Shown one piece after another: positions 9,695-18,087 of a stretch of 64,000 nucleotides of DNA. This DNA comes from Actinoalloteichus_B caeruleus. GTDB lineage: Bacteria > Actinomycetota > Actinomycetes > Mycobacteriales > Pseudonocardiaceae. Location of the stretch: the NCBI RefSeq assembly GCF_000718005.1, contig NZ_JODV01000022.1; one strand, written 5' to 3'. Both the position numbers and the translations under genes were made by a program. The notes below the pieces were generated by a model. The model was not told the origin of the DNA. It was given only the letters and a program-made list of their open reading frames with translations, and did no database searches. Every line of letters starts with the position of its first letter. The stretch's first letter is position 1.

Positions 9695-10945
9695 TCAAGT
9701 CCGCGCCAACGCGCGGATGCCGTTCTCCGCCTCGGCCAACGTCCGGTCCAGCACCTCCAGCAGGTGGGAGACCTGCGCGTCGGAGAGACTCGGCTGGCAG
9801 GGCAGGTTGATCTGCCGTTCGAACCACAGGCGTTCGACGACCGGGCACTCACCCAGCTCGTGCCCCCTGGCTCGCCACTCGGGCAGCAGGTGCAGCGGGA
9901 AGTACCGCAGCCGCATCTCGACCCCCCGCTGGTCGAGGCTGTCGACCACGGCGTCGCGCGCCTGGCCGTCCTCGGTCTCCAGCAGGAACGTGTAGAGGTG
10001 GTAGGCGCTCACCACACCGGGTGGCTCCTGGACGGGGCGTGCGAACGAGTAGCGTTCCAGCACGGCGTTGATCTTCGCCGCGATCGCCCGCCTCCGGGAG
10101 ATCAGCCGGTCCAGCCGGTCCAACTGGGCCAGGCCCATGGCCGCGCCCGGTTCGCACAACGTCGCGTTCGTCCCCGGGTGCCGGATCTCCACGCAGTCAT
10201 GGGTGAAGGCGTTGCCGGGGTGCAACATCCACGCCGAGGCCCGCTTGCGGTCGCCGATGAGCCTGGGGGCGTCGGCGTACACGCTGTCGGACTCGTTGGA
10301 GCGCATCAGGTCCAGCCGCTCCGCCCAGTCGTCCCGGTTGACCGTCACCATGCCGCCCTCGCCGAGGGTGGTGATGTTCTTGCTGGAGTGGAAGCTGAAG
10401 CACCCGATGTCGGCGAGCGTCCCGGGCCGCCGCCCGTGGTAGACGCTGCCCAGCGCGTGCGCGCAGTCCTCCAGCACCAGGAGGTCGTGCGCGCGGGCGA
10501 TGCGCATGATCTCGTTCATGTCCGCGACCAGCCCGCCGTAGTGCACCAGCAGGATCGCCCGGGTCCGGTCGGTGATCAACGCCTCGACGCTCCGGGGGTC
10601 GGCGTTGAGGGTGTGCGGGTCCACGTCGCAGAACCGCACCGTCACCGGCGCGTCCAACAGGGGTTGCACCGTGGCCTTGTACGTCTGGGGGGTCGCGATC
10701 ACCTCGTCCCCGGGGCGCAGGCCGAGCAGCGCGATGCCGAGTTGCACCGCCACCGTGCCGCTGGTGACCGACACCGCGTGCCGACTGCCCACCAGATCGG
10801 CGAACCGCCGCTCGAAGGCCTCGCGATAACCACCTGCGGACAGAGTCTGGTCTGACCGCAGCGCCTCGCTCACGGCACCGAGCTCCGTGTCGCCGAGCAC
10901 CGTGCCGCGCGAAGGATAGGGAACCATGTACCGGTCTGCTGGCAT
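9695..10945 (-). CDS. DegT/DnrJ/EryC1/StrS-family PLP aminotransferase, probable L-lysine 2-aminotransferase
   Basis: A 416-residue fold-type I aminotransferase. The PLP lysine is in HSSKNITTLGEGG, the acidic pair in LVLEDCAHALG, and the glycine loop in SVTSGTVAVQLGIALL. The start used is the ATG at 10945 (MPADRYMV); an in-frame extension upstream has no better ribosome site. It is the first gene of the minus-strand operon feeding the oxidase and the assembly line. Members of this family act on sugars (StrS), make AHBA, or transaminate lysine at C2 in picolinate and nikkomycin-type pathways. With no dNDP-sugar or AHBA partner genes nearby and a NikD-like oxidase directly downstream, lysine 2-aminotransferase giving the cyclising keto acid is favoured. 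The substrate is inference. Confidence 0.85.
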   Translation of the reverse strand: MPADRYMVPYPSRGTVLGDTELGAVSEALRSDQTLSAGGYREAFERRFADLVGSRHAVSVTSGTVAVQLGIALLGLRPGDEVIATPQTYKATVQPLLDAPVTVRFCDVDPHTLNADPRSVEALITDRTRAILLVHYGGLVADMNEIMRIARAHDLLVLEDCAHALGSVYHGRRPGTLADIGCFSFHSSKNITTLGEGGMVTVNRDDWAERLDLMRSNESDSVYADAPRLIGDRKRASAWMLHPGNAFTHDCVEIRHPGTNATLCEPGAAMGLAQLDRLDRLISRRRAIAAKINAVLERYSFARPVQEPPGVVSAYHLYTFLLETEDGQARDAVVDSLDQRGVEMRLRYFPLHLLPEWRARGHELGECPVVERLWFERQINLPCQPSLSDAQVSHLLEVLDRTLAEAENGIRALART

Positions 10946-11175
10946 ACCGCCGTCACTTCTCCGTAGTTCCGGGAACCGCCGTCGCCGCGTTCCGCACACG
11001 CGGTCGGTCAATTCACCTGGGCCCGCGATTTCGATCCTCCGGGCCCGTGCCTGGTATGGCTACTGGCCGTTCGGTACTGAAGGTTCTACGACCAGAGTCG
11101 GATTTCTCCGGAGCGCCGTCGGCAATACCTTGATCAGGTGTCGGACAATTCCTGCTGCGCGGTGAGGGCGACGTC
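10946..11175. promoter_or_regulatory. Divergent intergenic region of the starter-unit genes
   Basis: This 230-base gap separates the minus-strand aminotransferase/oxidase/PKS-NRPS operon from the plus-strand AMP ligase, so it must hold promoters for both directions. It is visibly less GC-rich than the neighbouring genes around 11060-11160. I see no confident inverted repeat or -10/-35 pair. Confidence 0.4.
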
Positions 11176-13128
11176 GTGGAAGAACTGCGAAGGATTCTGA
11201 CCGAACTCGGTGTCGAGGAGCAGGAGATCGCGCCCGACCTGCGGTTGCGCGCCCACCTCGCGCTCGATTCCACCGAGACCGTGGAACTGGAGGCCCGGCT
11301 CGGCCGTGACTACGGCATCGTGGTCGACCTGTGGGACGCACACGACTACACCCTGGGTGAGCTCAGCGCGCGCATCGAGGCCGCCGGCGCCACCCCCGCG
11401 GCCGGGGACGAGCACGCCGCCCCCGCGGTCAACGGCGGTGGGGCCCCGGCCACCGACACCGCGGCCCCCGGCGGGGACGCTTCCCGAACCGGCGAGGACG
11501 GGCTGGTGCGCATCTCACCGGCGCGGGCGGCCGAGTACCGGTCGGCCGGCTACTGGATCCCCCGCCGCGTCGACCAGATCGTGCTCGACGACGCCCCCGC
11601 CGAAGCCGACCAGGTCGCCCTCGTCGCCGGCGAACGCCGGCTGACCCGCGGCGAGCTCCGCTCGGCGGTGAGCGCGACCGTGGCACGGCTGACCGCGCTC
11701 GGGGTGCGCGCGGGCGACATGGTCGTCGTGCAACTGCCCAACGAGCCCGAACTCGTCGTGCTGGCGCTCGCGCTGTCCCGCATCGGCGCCACCCCGATCA
11801 TGACGCCGATCGCCCTCCGGCACTACGAACTCGACCACGTCGTCCGCACGGCCCGCCCGGTGGCCATCGCGGTCCCCCGCCGGCACACGCGGTTCGACCA
11901 CCTCGCCATGGCCCAGCGGCTGCGGGAGGAACACGCCTGCCTGGGCACCGTGTTGCTCAGCGGAGAGCCCGACCCCTCCTGCGTCGACCTGGCCGCGCTG
12001 TGCGCCCCCGCCGAGGACGGCGCCGGGGGACCGGCGGTCCAGGACACCGCCGAGCCCGCGCCCGACCTCGACCGGGCCGCGTTGTGCCTGCTCTCCAGCG
12101 GCACCACCGGACCCCCCAAGGTCATCCCCCGGCTCCAGGAGGCCTACGGCTACCAGCTGCGCCACACCCCCGCCCTGGCCGGTGTCGGACCCGAGTCGGT
12201 GTACCTGGCCGTCATGCCAGCCACCCACGGGTTCGTCCTGGGCTGCCCGGGGGTGCTGGGCACCCTCGCCGCCGGGGGACGCGTCGTCCTGGGAGCCAGC
12301 ACCGAACCGGAACAGGCCTTCGCCCTCGTCGAACGGGAACGGGTCACCCACACCACCCTCGTCCCCGCCCTGGTCGAACGGTGGGTCGACGCGGGCCGCG
12401 CCACCACCCACGACCTGTCGAGCCTGCGTGTCCTCCAGGTGGGCGGCGCCCGCCCACGCCGAGGCCAGGTGGAGGAGGTGCCCGCCGTGCTCGGGTGCCA
12501 GGTCCAGCAGTGCTACGGCATGAGCGAGGGACTGCTCTGCTACACGGCCCTCGACGACACCGACGAGGTCGTGTTCGACACCCAGGGCCGGCCGGCGTCC
12601 CCGGCCGACGAGATCCGGGTCGTCGACGACGCCGGCGACCCGGTGCCACCGGGGGAACTCGGCGCGCTGCTGACCCGGGGCCCCTACACCGTCGCCGGGT
12701 ACTACGGCGACGAGGAGTCCAACGCGAGCACCTTCACCGCCGACGGCTTCTACCGGACGGGGGACCTGGTCCGGGTGCACCCCTCCGGCTCCCTGATCGT
12801 CGAGGGGCGCAACCGGGACGTCATCAACCGGGGCGGCGAGAAGATCTCGGCGGTCGAGCTCGAACTGATGGCGGCCGAGCACCCCTCGATCGCGTCCGCG
12901 GCGGCCGTCGCCGGCCCCCACCCCCGCTACGGGGAGGAGGTGTGCCTCTTCGTGGTGGCCGACGGGACCCCGCCCACGCTCGTCGACGTCCGCCGGTACC
13001 TCGTCCACCGCGGCCTGGCCCGCTACAAGCTCCCGGAGCGCCTGGAGTTCGTCGACGCGCTGCCCTACCTGGGCATCGGCAAGGTGGACAAGAAGCGGTT
13101 GCGCGCCCTCGCCGCCGAGGACCGGTAG
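11176..13128 (+). CDS. Carrier protein-aryl-acid AMP ligase fusion (starter loading enzyme, picolinate predicted)
   Basis: A 650-residue protein. Residues 1-70 are a small acyl/aryl carrier protein with the pantetheine site in LALDSTET (Ser32). An Ala/Gly/Pro-rich linker runs to about 125. The rest is an EntE/DhbE-type aryl-acid adenylating enzyme: LLSSGTTGPPK P-loop, CYGMSEG, YRTGDLV, and the C-terminal GKVDK lysine. The carrier lies at the N-terminus, not the C-terminus. The start is GTG 11176 with GTGAGGG upstream; the ATG-free start is consistent with the neighbouring genes. The enzyme would adenylate a free aryl acid and load it on its own carrier for the KS of the PKS-NRPS. Picolinate is predicted from the NikD-like oxidase, although a benzoate-type acid cannot be excluded from the sequence alone. 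Confidence 0.88.
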   Translation: MEELRRILTELGVEEQEIAPDLRLRAHLALDSTETVELEARLGRDYGIVVDLWDAHDYTLGELSARIEAAGATPAAGDEHAAPAVNGGGAPATDTAAPGGDASRTGEDGLVRISPARAAEYRSAGYWIPRRVDQIVLDDAPAEADQVALVAGERRLTRGELRSAVSATVARLTALGVRAGDMVVVQLPNEPELVVLALALSRIGATPIMTPIALRHYELDHVVRTARPVAIAVPRRHTRFDHLAMAQRLREEHACLGTVLLSGEPDPSCVDLAALCAPAEDGAGGPAVQDTAEPAPDLDRAALCLLSSGTTGPPKVIPRLQEAYGYQLRHTPALAGVGPESVYLAVMPATHGFVLGCPGVLGTLAAGGRVVLGASTEPEQAFALVERERVTHTTLVPALVERWVDAGRATTHDLSSLRVLQVGGARPRRGQVEEVPAVLGCQVQQCYGMSEGLLCYTALDDTDEVVFDTQGRPASPADEIRVVDDAGDPVPPGELGALLTRGPYTVAGYYGDEESNASTFTADGFYRTGDLVRVHPSGSLIVEGRNRDVINRGGEKISAVELELMAAEHPSIASAAAVAGPHPRYGEEVCLFVVADGTPPTLVDVRRYLVHRGLARYKLPERLEFVDALPYLGIGKVDKKRLRALAAEDR

Positions 13129-13491
13129 CGGCGGGGGAGGGCCACCCCGCATCCGCACCCCGCCGGGTGGCCAGCGACCACCGGGTTGCCCGCCGCCGAC
13201 CGAGCGGCCGCCCCGTCGACCGTCGGCCGCGGCGCGGTCGGGGTTGGGCCCGGCCGGTGCCGACCCCGAACCTCCGGCGGGGCGGGAGCGGCGCGGGCCC
13301 CCGGGGATGACGGACCACCGCGCCGACGGAGCGGGACACCACGGAACTCGACCGCCGGCCCCTACCGCCGGACGACGAGGGGGGAGGGGCACGGGCCACC
13401 CATCGCGCCACCCGAAACGCCGGGCCATCCCCGGCTCGCCACGCGGCGACGGCGCGATCCGGGCGACCAGCGCCCCCCCACCACCGCCGGT
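13129..13491. other. Gene-free gap between convergent genes
   Basis: A very GC-rich stretch between the convergent AMP ligase and flavin monooxygenase genes. Only shadow reading frames cross it. I see no strong long stem-loop. Confidence 0.5.
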
Positions 13492-14607
13492 TCACCCGCC
13501 GCGACGCGGTGGCACCCGGTGGGCGGCGATGTCGAACGCGCTCCCCGGCCACCCGTCCAGCCCAGGGGACCCCGGCCCCGGGTACATGTACGACACACCC
13601 CGCACCGACTCCTCCAGGGTCAGGTCCACCATCGGCCGCTGCGCCGCCTCCCACGAGCGCAACCCCGCCTGGACATCCCCCGACCCGTCCACCGAACGCG
13701 CCAGGGCCAGCGAGTTCGACAGCGCCGTGCCCGCGCCCTGCCCCAGCGTGGGTGGCATGGCGTGCGCCGCGTCCCCGACCAGACCCACCCGGCCCACCGA
13801 CCAGGTGGTGAGCCGCAGCGCCTCGTACCGGTCGAACCGAGGCCTCGGCGGCAGCTCGGACAACAGCGACCGCAGCGGGGGGAAGGTCGCGCACCACGGC
13901 CCCGGGTCGAGCGGTCGGCGCAACGCCGGATCGGTCTCCTCCGCCCCGAGCAGCAGGTACAGGACCTCGTTCCCGCACGGCACGTACAACACGCGCCGCC
14001 GGGACCGGGAGTCGCTGAAGTTGACGTACTGGCGCCACATGTCCCCACCACCCGGGACCCGGCCCCAGGGCACCAACAACCGGCACGCTCCCGCGGAGAA
14101 CACCACGTGCTCGGTCGGCACGCCCAGACTGACCCGCAGCGCGGAGCGGATGCCCTCGGCGCTCACCACCAGGTCCGCCTCCCACCGGTGCCCACCGGCG
14201 GTCAGCAACGCGCCGTCGGGGTCCGCGCCCACCGCCCTGGACCTCGTCCGCACCCGCACTCCCGCCTCGCCCGCGGCCGAGAGCAGCGACGTCATGAGAC
14301 GGTGGCGGGGCAGGGTCACCAGGCGCAGCCCGCCCCGCGCGGCCAGGGGGCGCACGCCGATCCGCTCGCCGGTGGCCGTGCGCTCCTCCCACAGCACGGC
14401 CTCGTGGCAGCCCGCCAGTACCCGGTCGACGACCCCGAGCTCCCGCAGGACGTGCAGGCCGTTGTCCCAGAGGAAGATCCCCGCGCCGAAGGTGCGCGGC
14501 CGATCGGCGGATTCGTGGACCTGGACCCGCCACCCGAGACGGGCGAGTTCGGTGGCGACCGTCAGTCCCGCGAAGCCGGCGCCCGCGATTTCCGCTGATT
14601 TTCGCAC
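13492..14607 (-). CDS. FAD-dependent aromatic monooxygenase (PHBH/UbiH type)
   Basis: A 371-residue group A flavin monooxygenase. The N-terminal Rossmann motif is GAGFAGL, followed by the second FAD motif GLVGDAAHAMPPTLGQGAG, which marks this class. An 'RLMTSLL' arginine segment around 105-110 corresponds to the usual NAD(P)H/FAD-contacting region. A longer frame begins at TTG 14643, but GTG 14607 places the Rossmann motif at the normal distance from the start. It faces the divergent class III aminotransferase across a 275-base promoter region. In this cluster it could hydroxylate the new pyridine ring before O-methylation, or act on the side-chain nitrogen. The exact step is unknown. Confidence 0.85.
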   Translation of the reverse strand: MRKSAEIAGAGFAGLTVATELARLGWRVQVHESADRPRTFGAGIFLWDNGLHVLRELGVVDRVLAGCHEAVLWEERTATGERIGVRPLAARGGLRLVTLPRHRLMTSLLSAAGEAGVRVRTRSRAVGADPDGALLTAGGHRWEADLVVSAEGIRSALRVSLGVPTEHVVFSAGACRLLVPWGRVPGGGDMWRQYVNFSDSRSRRRVLYVPCGNEVLYLLLGAEETDPALRRPLDPGPWCATFPPLRSLLSELPPRPRFDRYEALRLTTWSVGRVGLVGDAAHAMPPTLGQGAGTALSNSLALARSVDGSGDVQAGLRSWEAAQRPMVDLTLEESVRGVSYMYPGPGSPGLDGWPGSAFDIAAHRVPPRRGG

Positions 14608-14882
14608 CGTACCACTATTCCAGGGAAAATTATGGCGGAACAATATGGCGGTGGTAGGAGTCGCGTTCTATGCCATGCGATGTAGACCCGTTGTACCCGT
14701 GGCGGAGAACGACTCTAATGAAGAGGTCGGCACGGCGGGGAATGGTCACGTGACCAGTCCCCCCACGCGTCGCACCGCCGGTTCCGGCATGGTGGGCGAC
14801 GCGATGCCGAGAACCCCAGCGCCGGCCGTTCCCGGTACCGGTCGGCGGCACGGACGTTCCCCGCACAGGAAAGAGGTTGGTG

Positions 14883-16454
14883 ATGACCCATCCATCCGGT
14901 GAGCCCGTCTACGCGGACGCCGTACTGAACGGCTGGCTGACGAGCATGGGACTCGGAGTCGAGTACGTCCGCGCCGAGGGGAACACGGTCTACTACCTCG
15001 ACGACGAGGGCAGGGAGGTCCCGGTCCTCGACCACGCCTGCGGTTTCGGATCCCTCATCTTCGGGCACAACCACCCCGAGATCATCGCCCACGCCAAGGC
15101 CGCCCTGGACGCCGGCACCGTCGTCCACGCCCAGCTCTCCCGACAGCCCCGCGCCAACCAGATCAGCCGCATCCTCAACGACATCATGCGGCGCGAGACC
15201 GGCCGTGACGACCGCTACAACGCCATCTTCGCCAACAGCGGAGCCGAGGCCAACGAGATCTGCATGAAGCACGCGGAGCTCGAACGGCAGGAGCGGATCA
15301 CCGCGCTGTTCGCCGAGATCGACGCCGAACTCGACACCGCCAGGGAAGCCCTCACCACCGGAACGGCCACCCTGGACACCGCCTCCCTCCCCCTCGTCGG
15401 TGGCGGGGCGGGCGACGTCGACGGCGTCATCGCCGAGATCCACCGCCACAACGACGAACGCCGCGCCGAACGGCCGCTGTTCCTCACCCTGGACGGCTCC
15501 TTCCACGGCAAACTCGTCGGCAGCATCCAGCTCACCCAGAACGAACCCTGGCGGACCCCGTTCACCGCGTTGTCGTCACCGGCGCGTTTCCTGCCCGCCG
15601 ACGAGCCGGAGCTCATCGGCAAGATCGTCGAGGACGAGCGTCGGAGCGTGCTCACCCTGTCCCTCGACAAGGACACCGTCCGGGTCGTCGAACGGGACTT
15701 CCCCGTCGTCGCCGCCATCTTCGTCGAACCCGTGCGCGGGGGATCCGGGATGAAGACGGTGACACCGGAACTGGCCGAGGAACTCCACCGGCTCCGCGAC
15801 ACCCTCGGCTGCCCGCTGGTCGTCGACGAGGTGCAGACCGGCATCGGTCGCACCGGGGCGTTCTTCGGCAGCGCGCTCCTGGGCATCCGAGGCGACTACT
15901 ACACGCTGGCCAAGGCCATCGGGGGCGGGATCGTCAAGAACTCGGTGGCCCTGATCCGCCAGGACCGCTTCCTGCCGGCGATGGAGGTCATCCACAGCTC
16001 GACCTTCGCCAAGGACGGTCTCTCCGCCTCCATCGCGCTCAAGGTGCTGGAGATGGTCGAAGCCGACGGCGGGCGCGTCTACCAGCGGGTGCGGGAGCGC
16101 GGGCAGCGGTTGGAGGCCATGCTGGAGTCGGTGCGCGCCGACCACTCCGACGTGGTCAGCGCGGTCTGGGGGACCGGGCTCATGCTGGCCCTGGAACTGC
16201 GGGACCAGTCGAACGCCACCTCCCAGGCGATCCGGGAGAAGGCGGCCCACGGGTTCCTCGGCTACGTCCTCGCCGGCTTCCTGCTCCGCGAGCACCACAT
16301 CCGGGTGTTGCCGGCCGGCCCGCGCAGCGGCTTCCTCCGCTTCTCGCCTTCCCTGTACATCACCGACGAGGAGATCGACCGCACGGAGACGGCGTTGCGT
16401 TCGCTGTTCACCGCCCTGCGCGACCAGGACGGGGACCGACTGGTGCTGTCGTGA
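14883..16454 (+). CDS. Class III PLP-dependent aminotransferase
   Basis: A 523-residue enzyme of the acetylornithine/diaminobutyrate/glutamate-semialdehyde aminotransferase superfamily. It shows GAEANEICMKHA near the cofactor phosphate site, VVDEVQTGIGRTG (PLP-stacking Asp), and the lysine in TLAKAIGGG. It is longer than most class III enzymes because of a loop with two short acidic helices at about 140-190. ATG 14883 is preferred over the in-frame TTG and GTG just upstream because AAAGAGG lies six bases before it. The gene is monocistronic and ends in a strong hairpin. In caerulomycin-like pathways a transaminase converts a pyridine aldehyde to the amine on the way to the oxime; that role is inferred from context. 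Confidence 0.87.
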   Translation: MTHPSGEPVYADAVLNGWLTSMGLGVEYVRAEGNTVYYLDDEGREVPVLDHACGFGSLIFGHNHPEIIAHAKAALDAGTVVHAQLSRQPRANQISRILNDIMRRETGRDDRYNAIFANSGAEANEICMKHAELERQERITALFAEIDAELDTAREALTTGTATLDTASLPLVGGGAGDVDGVIAEIHRHNDERRAERPLFLTLDGSFHGKLVGSIQLTQNEPWRTPFTALSSPARFLPADEPELIGKIVEDERRSVLTLSLDKDTVRVVERDFPVVAAIFVEPVRGGSGMKTVTPELAEELHRLRDTLGCPLVVDEVQTGIGRTGAFFGSALLGIRGDYYTLAKAIGGGIVKNSVALIRQDRFLPAMEVIHSSTFAKDGLSASIALKVLEMVEADGGRVYQRVRERGQRLEAMLESVRADHSDVVSAVWGTGLMLALELRDQSNATSQAIREKAAHGFLGYVLAGFLLREHHIRVLPAGPRSGFLRFSPSLYITDEEIDRTETALRSLFTALRDQDGDRLVLS

Positions 16455-16459
16455 CCACC

Positions 16460-16501
16460 CCGTCCGGGGGCGGCGCCGTGCGCGGTGCCGCCCCCGGACG
16501 G
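16460..16501. terminator. Strong bidirectional hairpin terminator
   Basis: A perfect 15-bp stem (16460-16474 with 16487-16501) around a 12-base loop, placed just after the aminotransferase stop and before the 3' end of the convergent methyltransferase. There is no T-run, as is common in high-GC actinomycetes. Confidence 0.8.
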
Positions 16502-16572
16502 CGGTGAACCCCGCCCGAGTGTCGGTGCGACCTCCCCGCGTGCTCGGTACTCGGCGGTGGGTCGCGAACCGG

Positions 16573-17634
16573 TCAGACCGGGCGGGCCTCCACCAGGCTG
16601 AAGTCCACGTCGGCCGGCAGGTCGATGACGCGTTCGACGGCGAAACCGGAGTCGCCGCACAACTTCTCGAAGTCCGTGCGGGTCCGTTCCCGGCCGCCGA
16701 TGAGGACCATCATGTTCAGATCACTCATGTACGGGTCCTCGGCCGCCTCGATCCGGGCCGTGTCCGAGCTGACGACCTCGGGGAGAACCGGCTCGATGAT
16801 CAACAACCGGCCCTCCGGCGGGATGCCGGCCCTGACACGCCGGAGGATCTCGACGCACCGCTCGTCATCCCAGTTGTGCAGCACGCTCTTGATCATGTAC
16901 AGGTCGGAGCCCGAGGGGACCGAGTCGAAGAAGTCACCGCCCACCACGCCACAGCGGTCACTCAACCCGGCGCCGTCGAGGGTGGCCTTGGCCTCGGCCA
17001 CCCCCTGCGGGGTGTCGAACAGGACACCCTTCAACGTGGGGAACTCGGCGAGCACCGCGGCGAGCAGGGTGCCGTCCCCGCCACCGATGTCGGTCAGCGA
17101 GGTGAACCGGGCGAAGTCGTAGTGCTCGGGCAGCGACCCCGCCACCCCGTCGGACCTGGTGCGCTGGCTCATCGCCGCGTTGAACAACTGCGACAACTCC
17201 GGCTTGTTGGCCATGTACTGGAACACCGGCTCGTCGAAGAGGTCCTCGAACGCCGTCCGACCGGTTCGCACGCTCGTTCCCAGGTTCAGCCACGCCTCCT
17301 GCATGACCGGCTCGGTGAGCAGCAGCACCAGGTAGTGCAGCGACCGGGGCGTGTCCCGGCGCAGCAGGGAGCCGGCGTCGTTGAGCGCGAAACTCCCCGG
17401 GCTCCGCTCCTCGCAGAGCCCCAGGGCGGCCAGCGCGCGCAGCAGCCTGTTCAACCGCTCCGCCGGGATGTCGTAGGCCTTGGCCAGGTCGTCGACGTGT
17501 GCCTCCTCGTCACCGATGGCCTCGGCCAGGTTCAACCTGGCGGACACGCCCACGACCTGCGTCGCCATCGTGCCGAACAGCCACTGCATCACCTTGCGAC
17601 GAGCCGCTACCTCCGCGGCGGTCATTTCCGACAT
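16573..17634 (-). CDS. SAM-dependent O-methyltransferase (plant-type/acetylserotonin OMT family)
   Basis: A 353-residue methyltransferase with an N-terminal dimerisation/winged-helix domain (about 10-110) and a C-terminal Rossmann domain. The SAM loop is LTDIGGGDGTLL, followed by the acidic FFDSVPSGSD region, and the catalytic base is the His in KSVLHNWDDE. The ATG at 17634 has GAGAGGA four bases upstream; the longer open frame continuing to 18015 has no coding character. It probably methylates a ring hydroxyl of the pathway product, as the O-methyltransferases of caerulomycin and collismycin do. It lies on the same strand as the flavoprotein gene upstream, 453 bases away, so it likely has its own promoter. 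Confidence 0.88.
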   Translation of the reverse strand: MSEMTAAEVAARRKVMQWLFGTMATQVVGVSARLNLAEAIGDEEAHVDDLAKAYDIPAERLNRLLRALAALGLCEERSPGSFALNDAGSLLRRDTPRSLHYLVLLLTEPVMQEAWLNLGTSVRTGRTAFEDLFDEPVFQYMANKPELSQLFNAAMSQRTRSDGVAGSLPEHYDFARFTSLTDIGGGDGTLLAAVLAEFPTLKGVLFDTPQGVAEAKATLDGAGLSDRCGVVGGDFFDSVPSGSDLYMIKSVLHNWDDERCVEILRRVRAGIPPEGRLLIIEPVLPEVVSSDTARIEAAEDPYMSDLNMMVLIGGRERTRTDFEKLCGDSGFAVERVIDLPADVDFSLVEARPV

Positions 17635-18050
17635 GGTGTCCTCTCTCAGCGGTTGGGGGTGAGCAAAGCCGGAACGCGTCAACGGCCGGATCCGAGCCGC
17701 CGCGAACGCCGGGAACACCGGGGCGCTCCGGAGGTCGTACCGGCCGGCCGGCCCTCCGGCTCCCCGCTGACCCGCGCCGCGTTCTCGGGCCGGGCCAGGG
17801 GGAGCAGGACCGTGCGGTAGGAGGGACGGGACGAGGGCAGCCTGGGTGACCGCCGGCGGGTCGGTGCTGCCGCACCACGCGCCGACCTCCCACCCGAGCG
17901 GGACGGCGGAGGGGGGACGACCGGGGGAGCGGGTTCCTGGCGCGAGGGCCACACCGGCGCACGGCACCGGCTCGACCACCACACCGCCGGGGCGAGCGTG
18001 CCCGGGCCCGGCCACCGGGGCACGGGCTCGGCCGGCGACCCGATCACCGT
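17635..18050. other. Gene-free upstream region of the O-methyltransferase
   Basis: GC-rich spacer with no credible frame on either strand. It should contain the methyltransferase promoter, but I cannot point to a convincing -35/-10 pair. Confidence 0.5.
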
Positions 18051-18068
18051 CCGCCCCGTACGGGGCGG
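18051..18068 (-). terminator. Compact hairpin downstream of the flavoprotein gene
   Basis: CCGCCCC, the four-base loop GTAC and GGGGCGG form a perfect 18-base palindrome, 19 bases beyond the stop of the acyl-CoA-dehydrogenase-like gene. It is a likely intrinsic terminator for that minus-strand gene. Confidence 0.7.
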
Positions 18069-18087
18069 GGGAAACCCGCCTGGTCCA

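Noticed and set aside
9695..10945. DegT aminotransferase as an AHBA synthase or dNDP-sugar aminotransferase
   Set aside because: No other AHBA or deoxysugar genes are nearby, while a NikD-like oxidase and aryl-acid ligase follow directly, so lysine transamination fits better.
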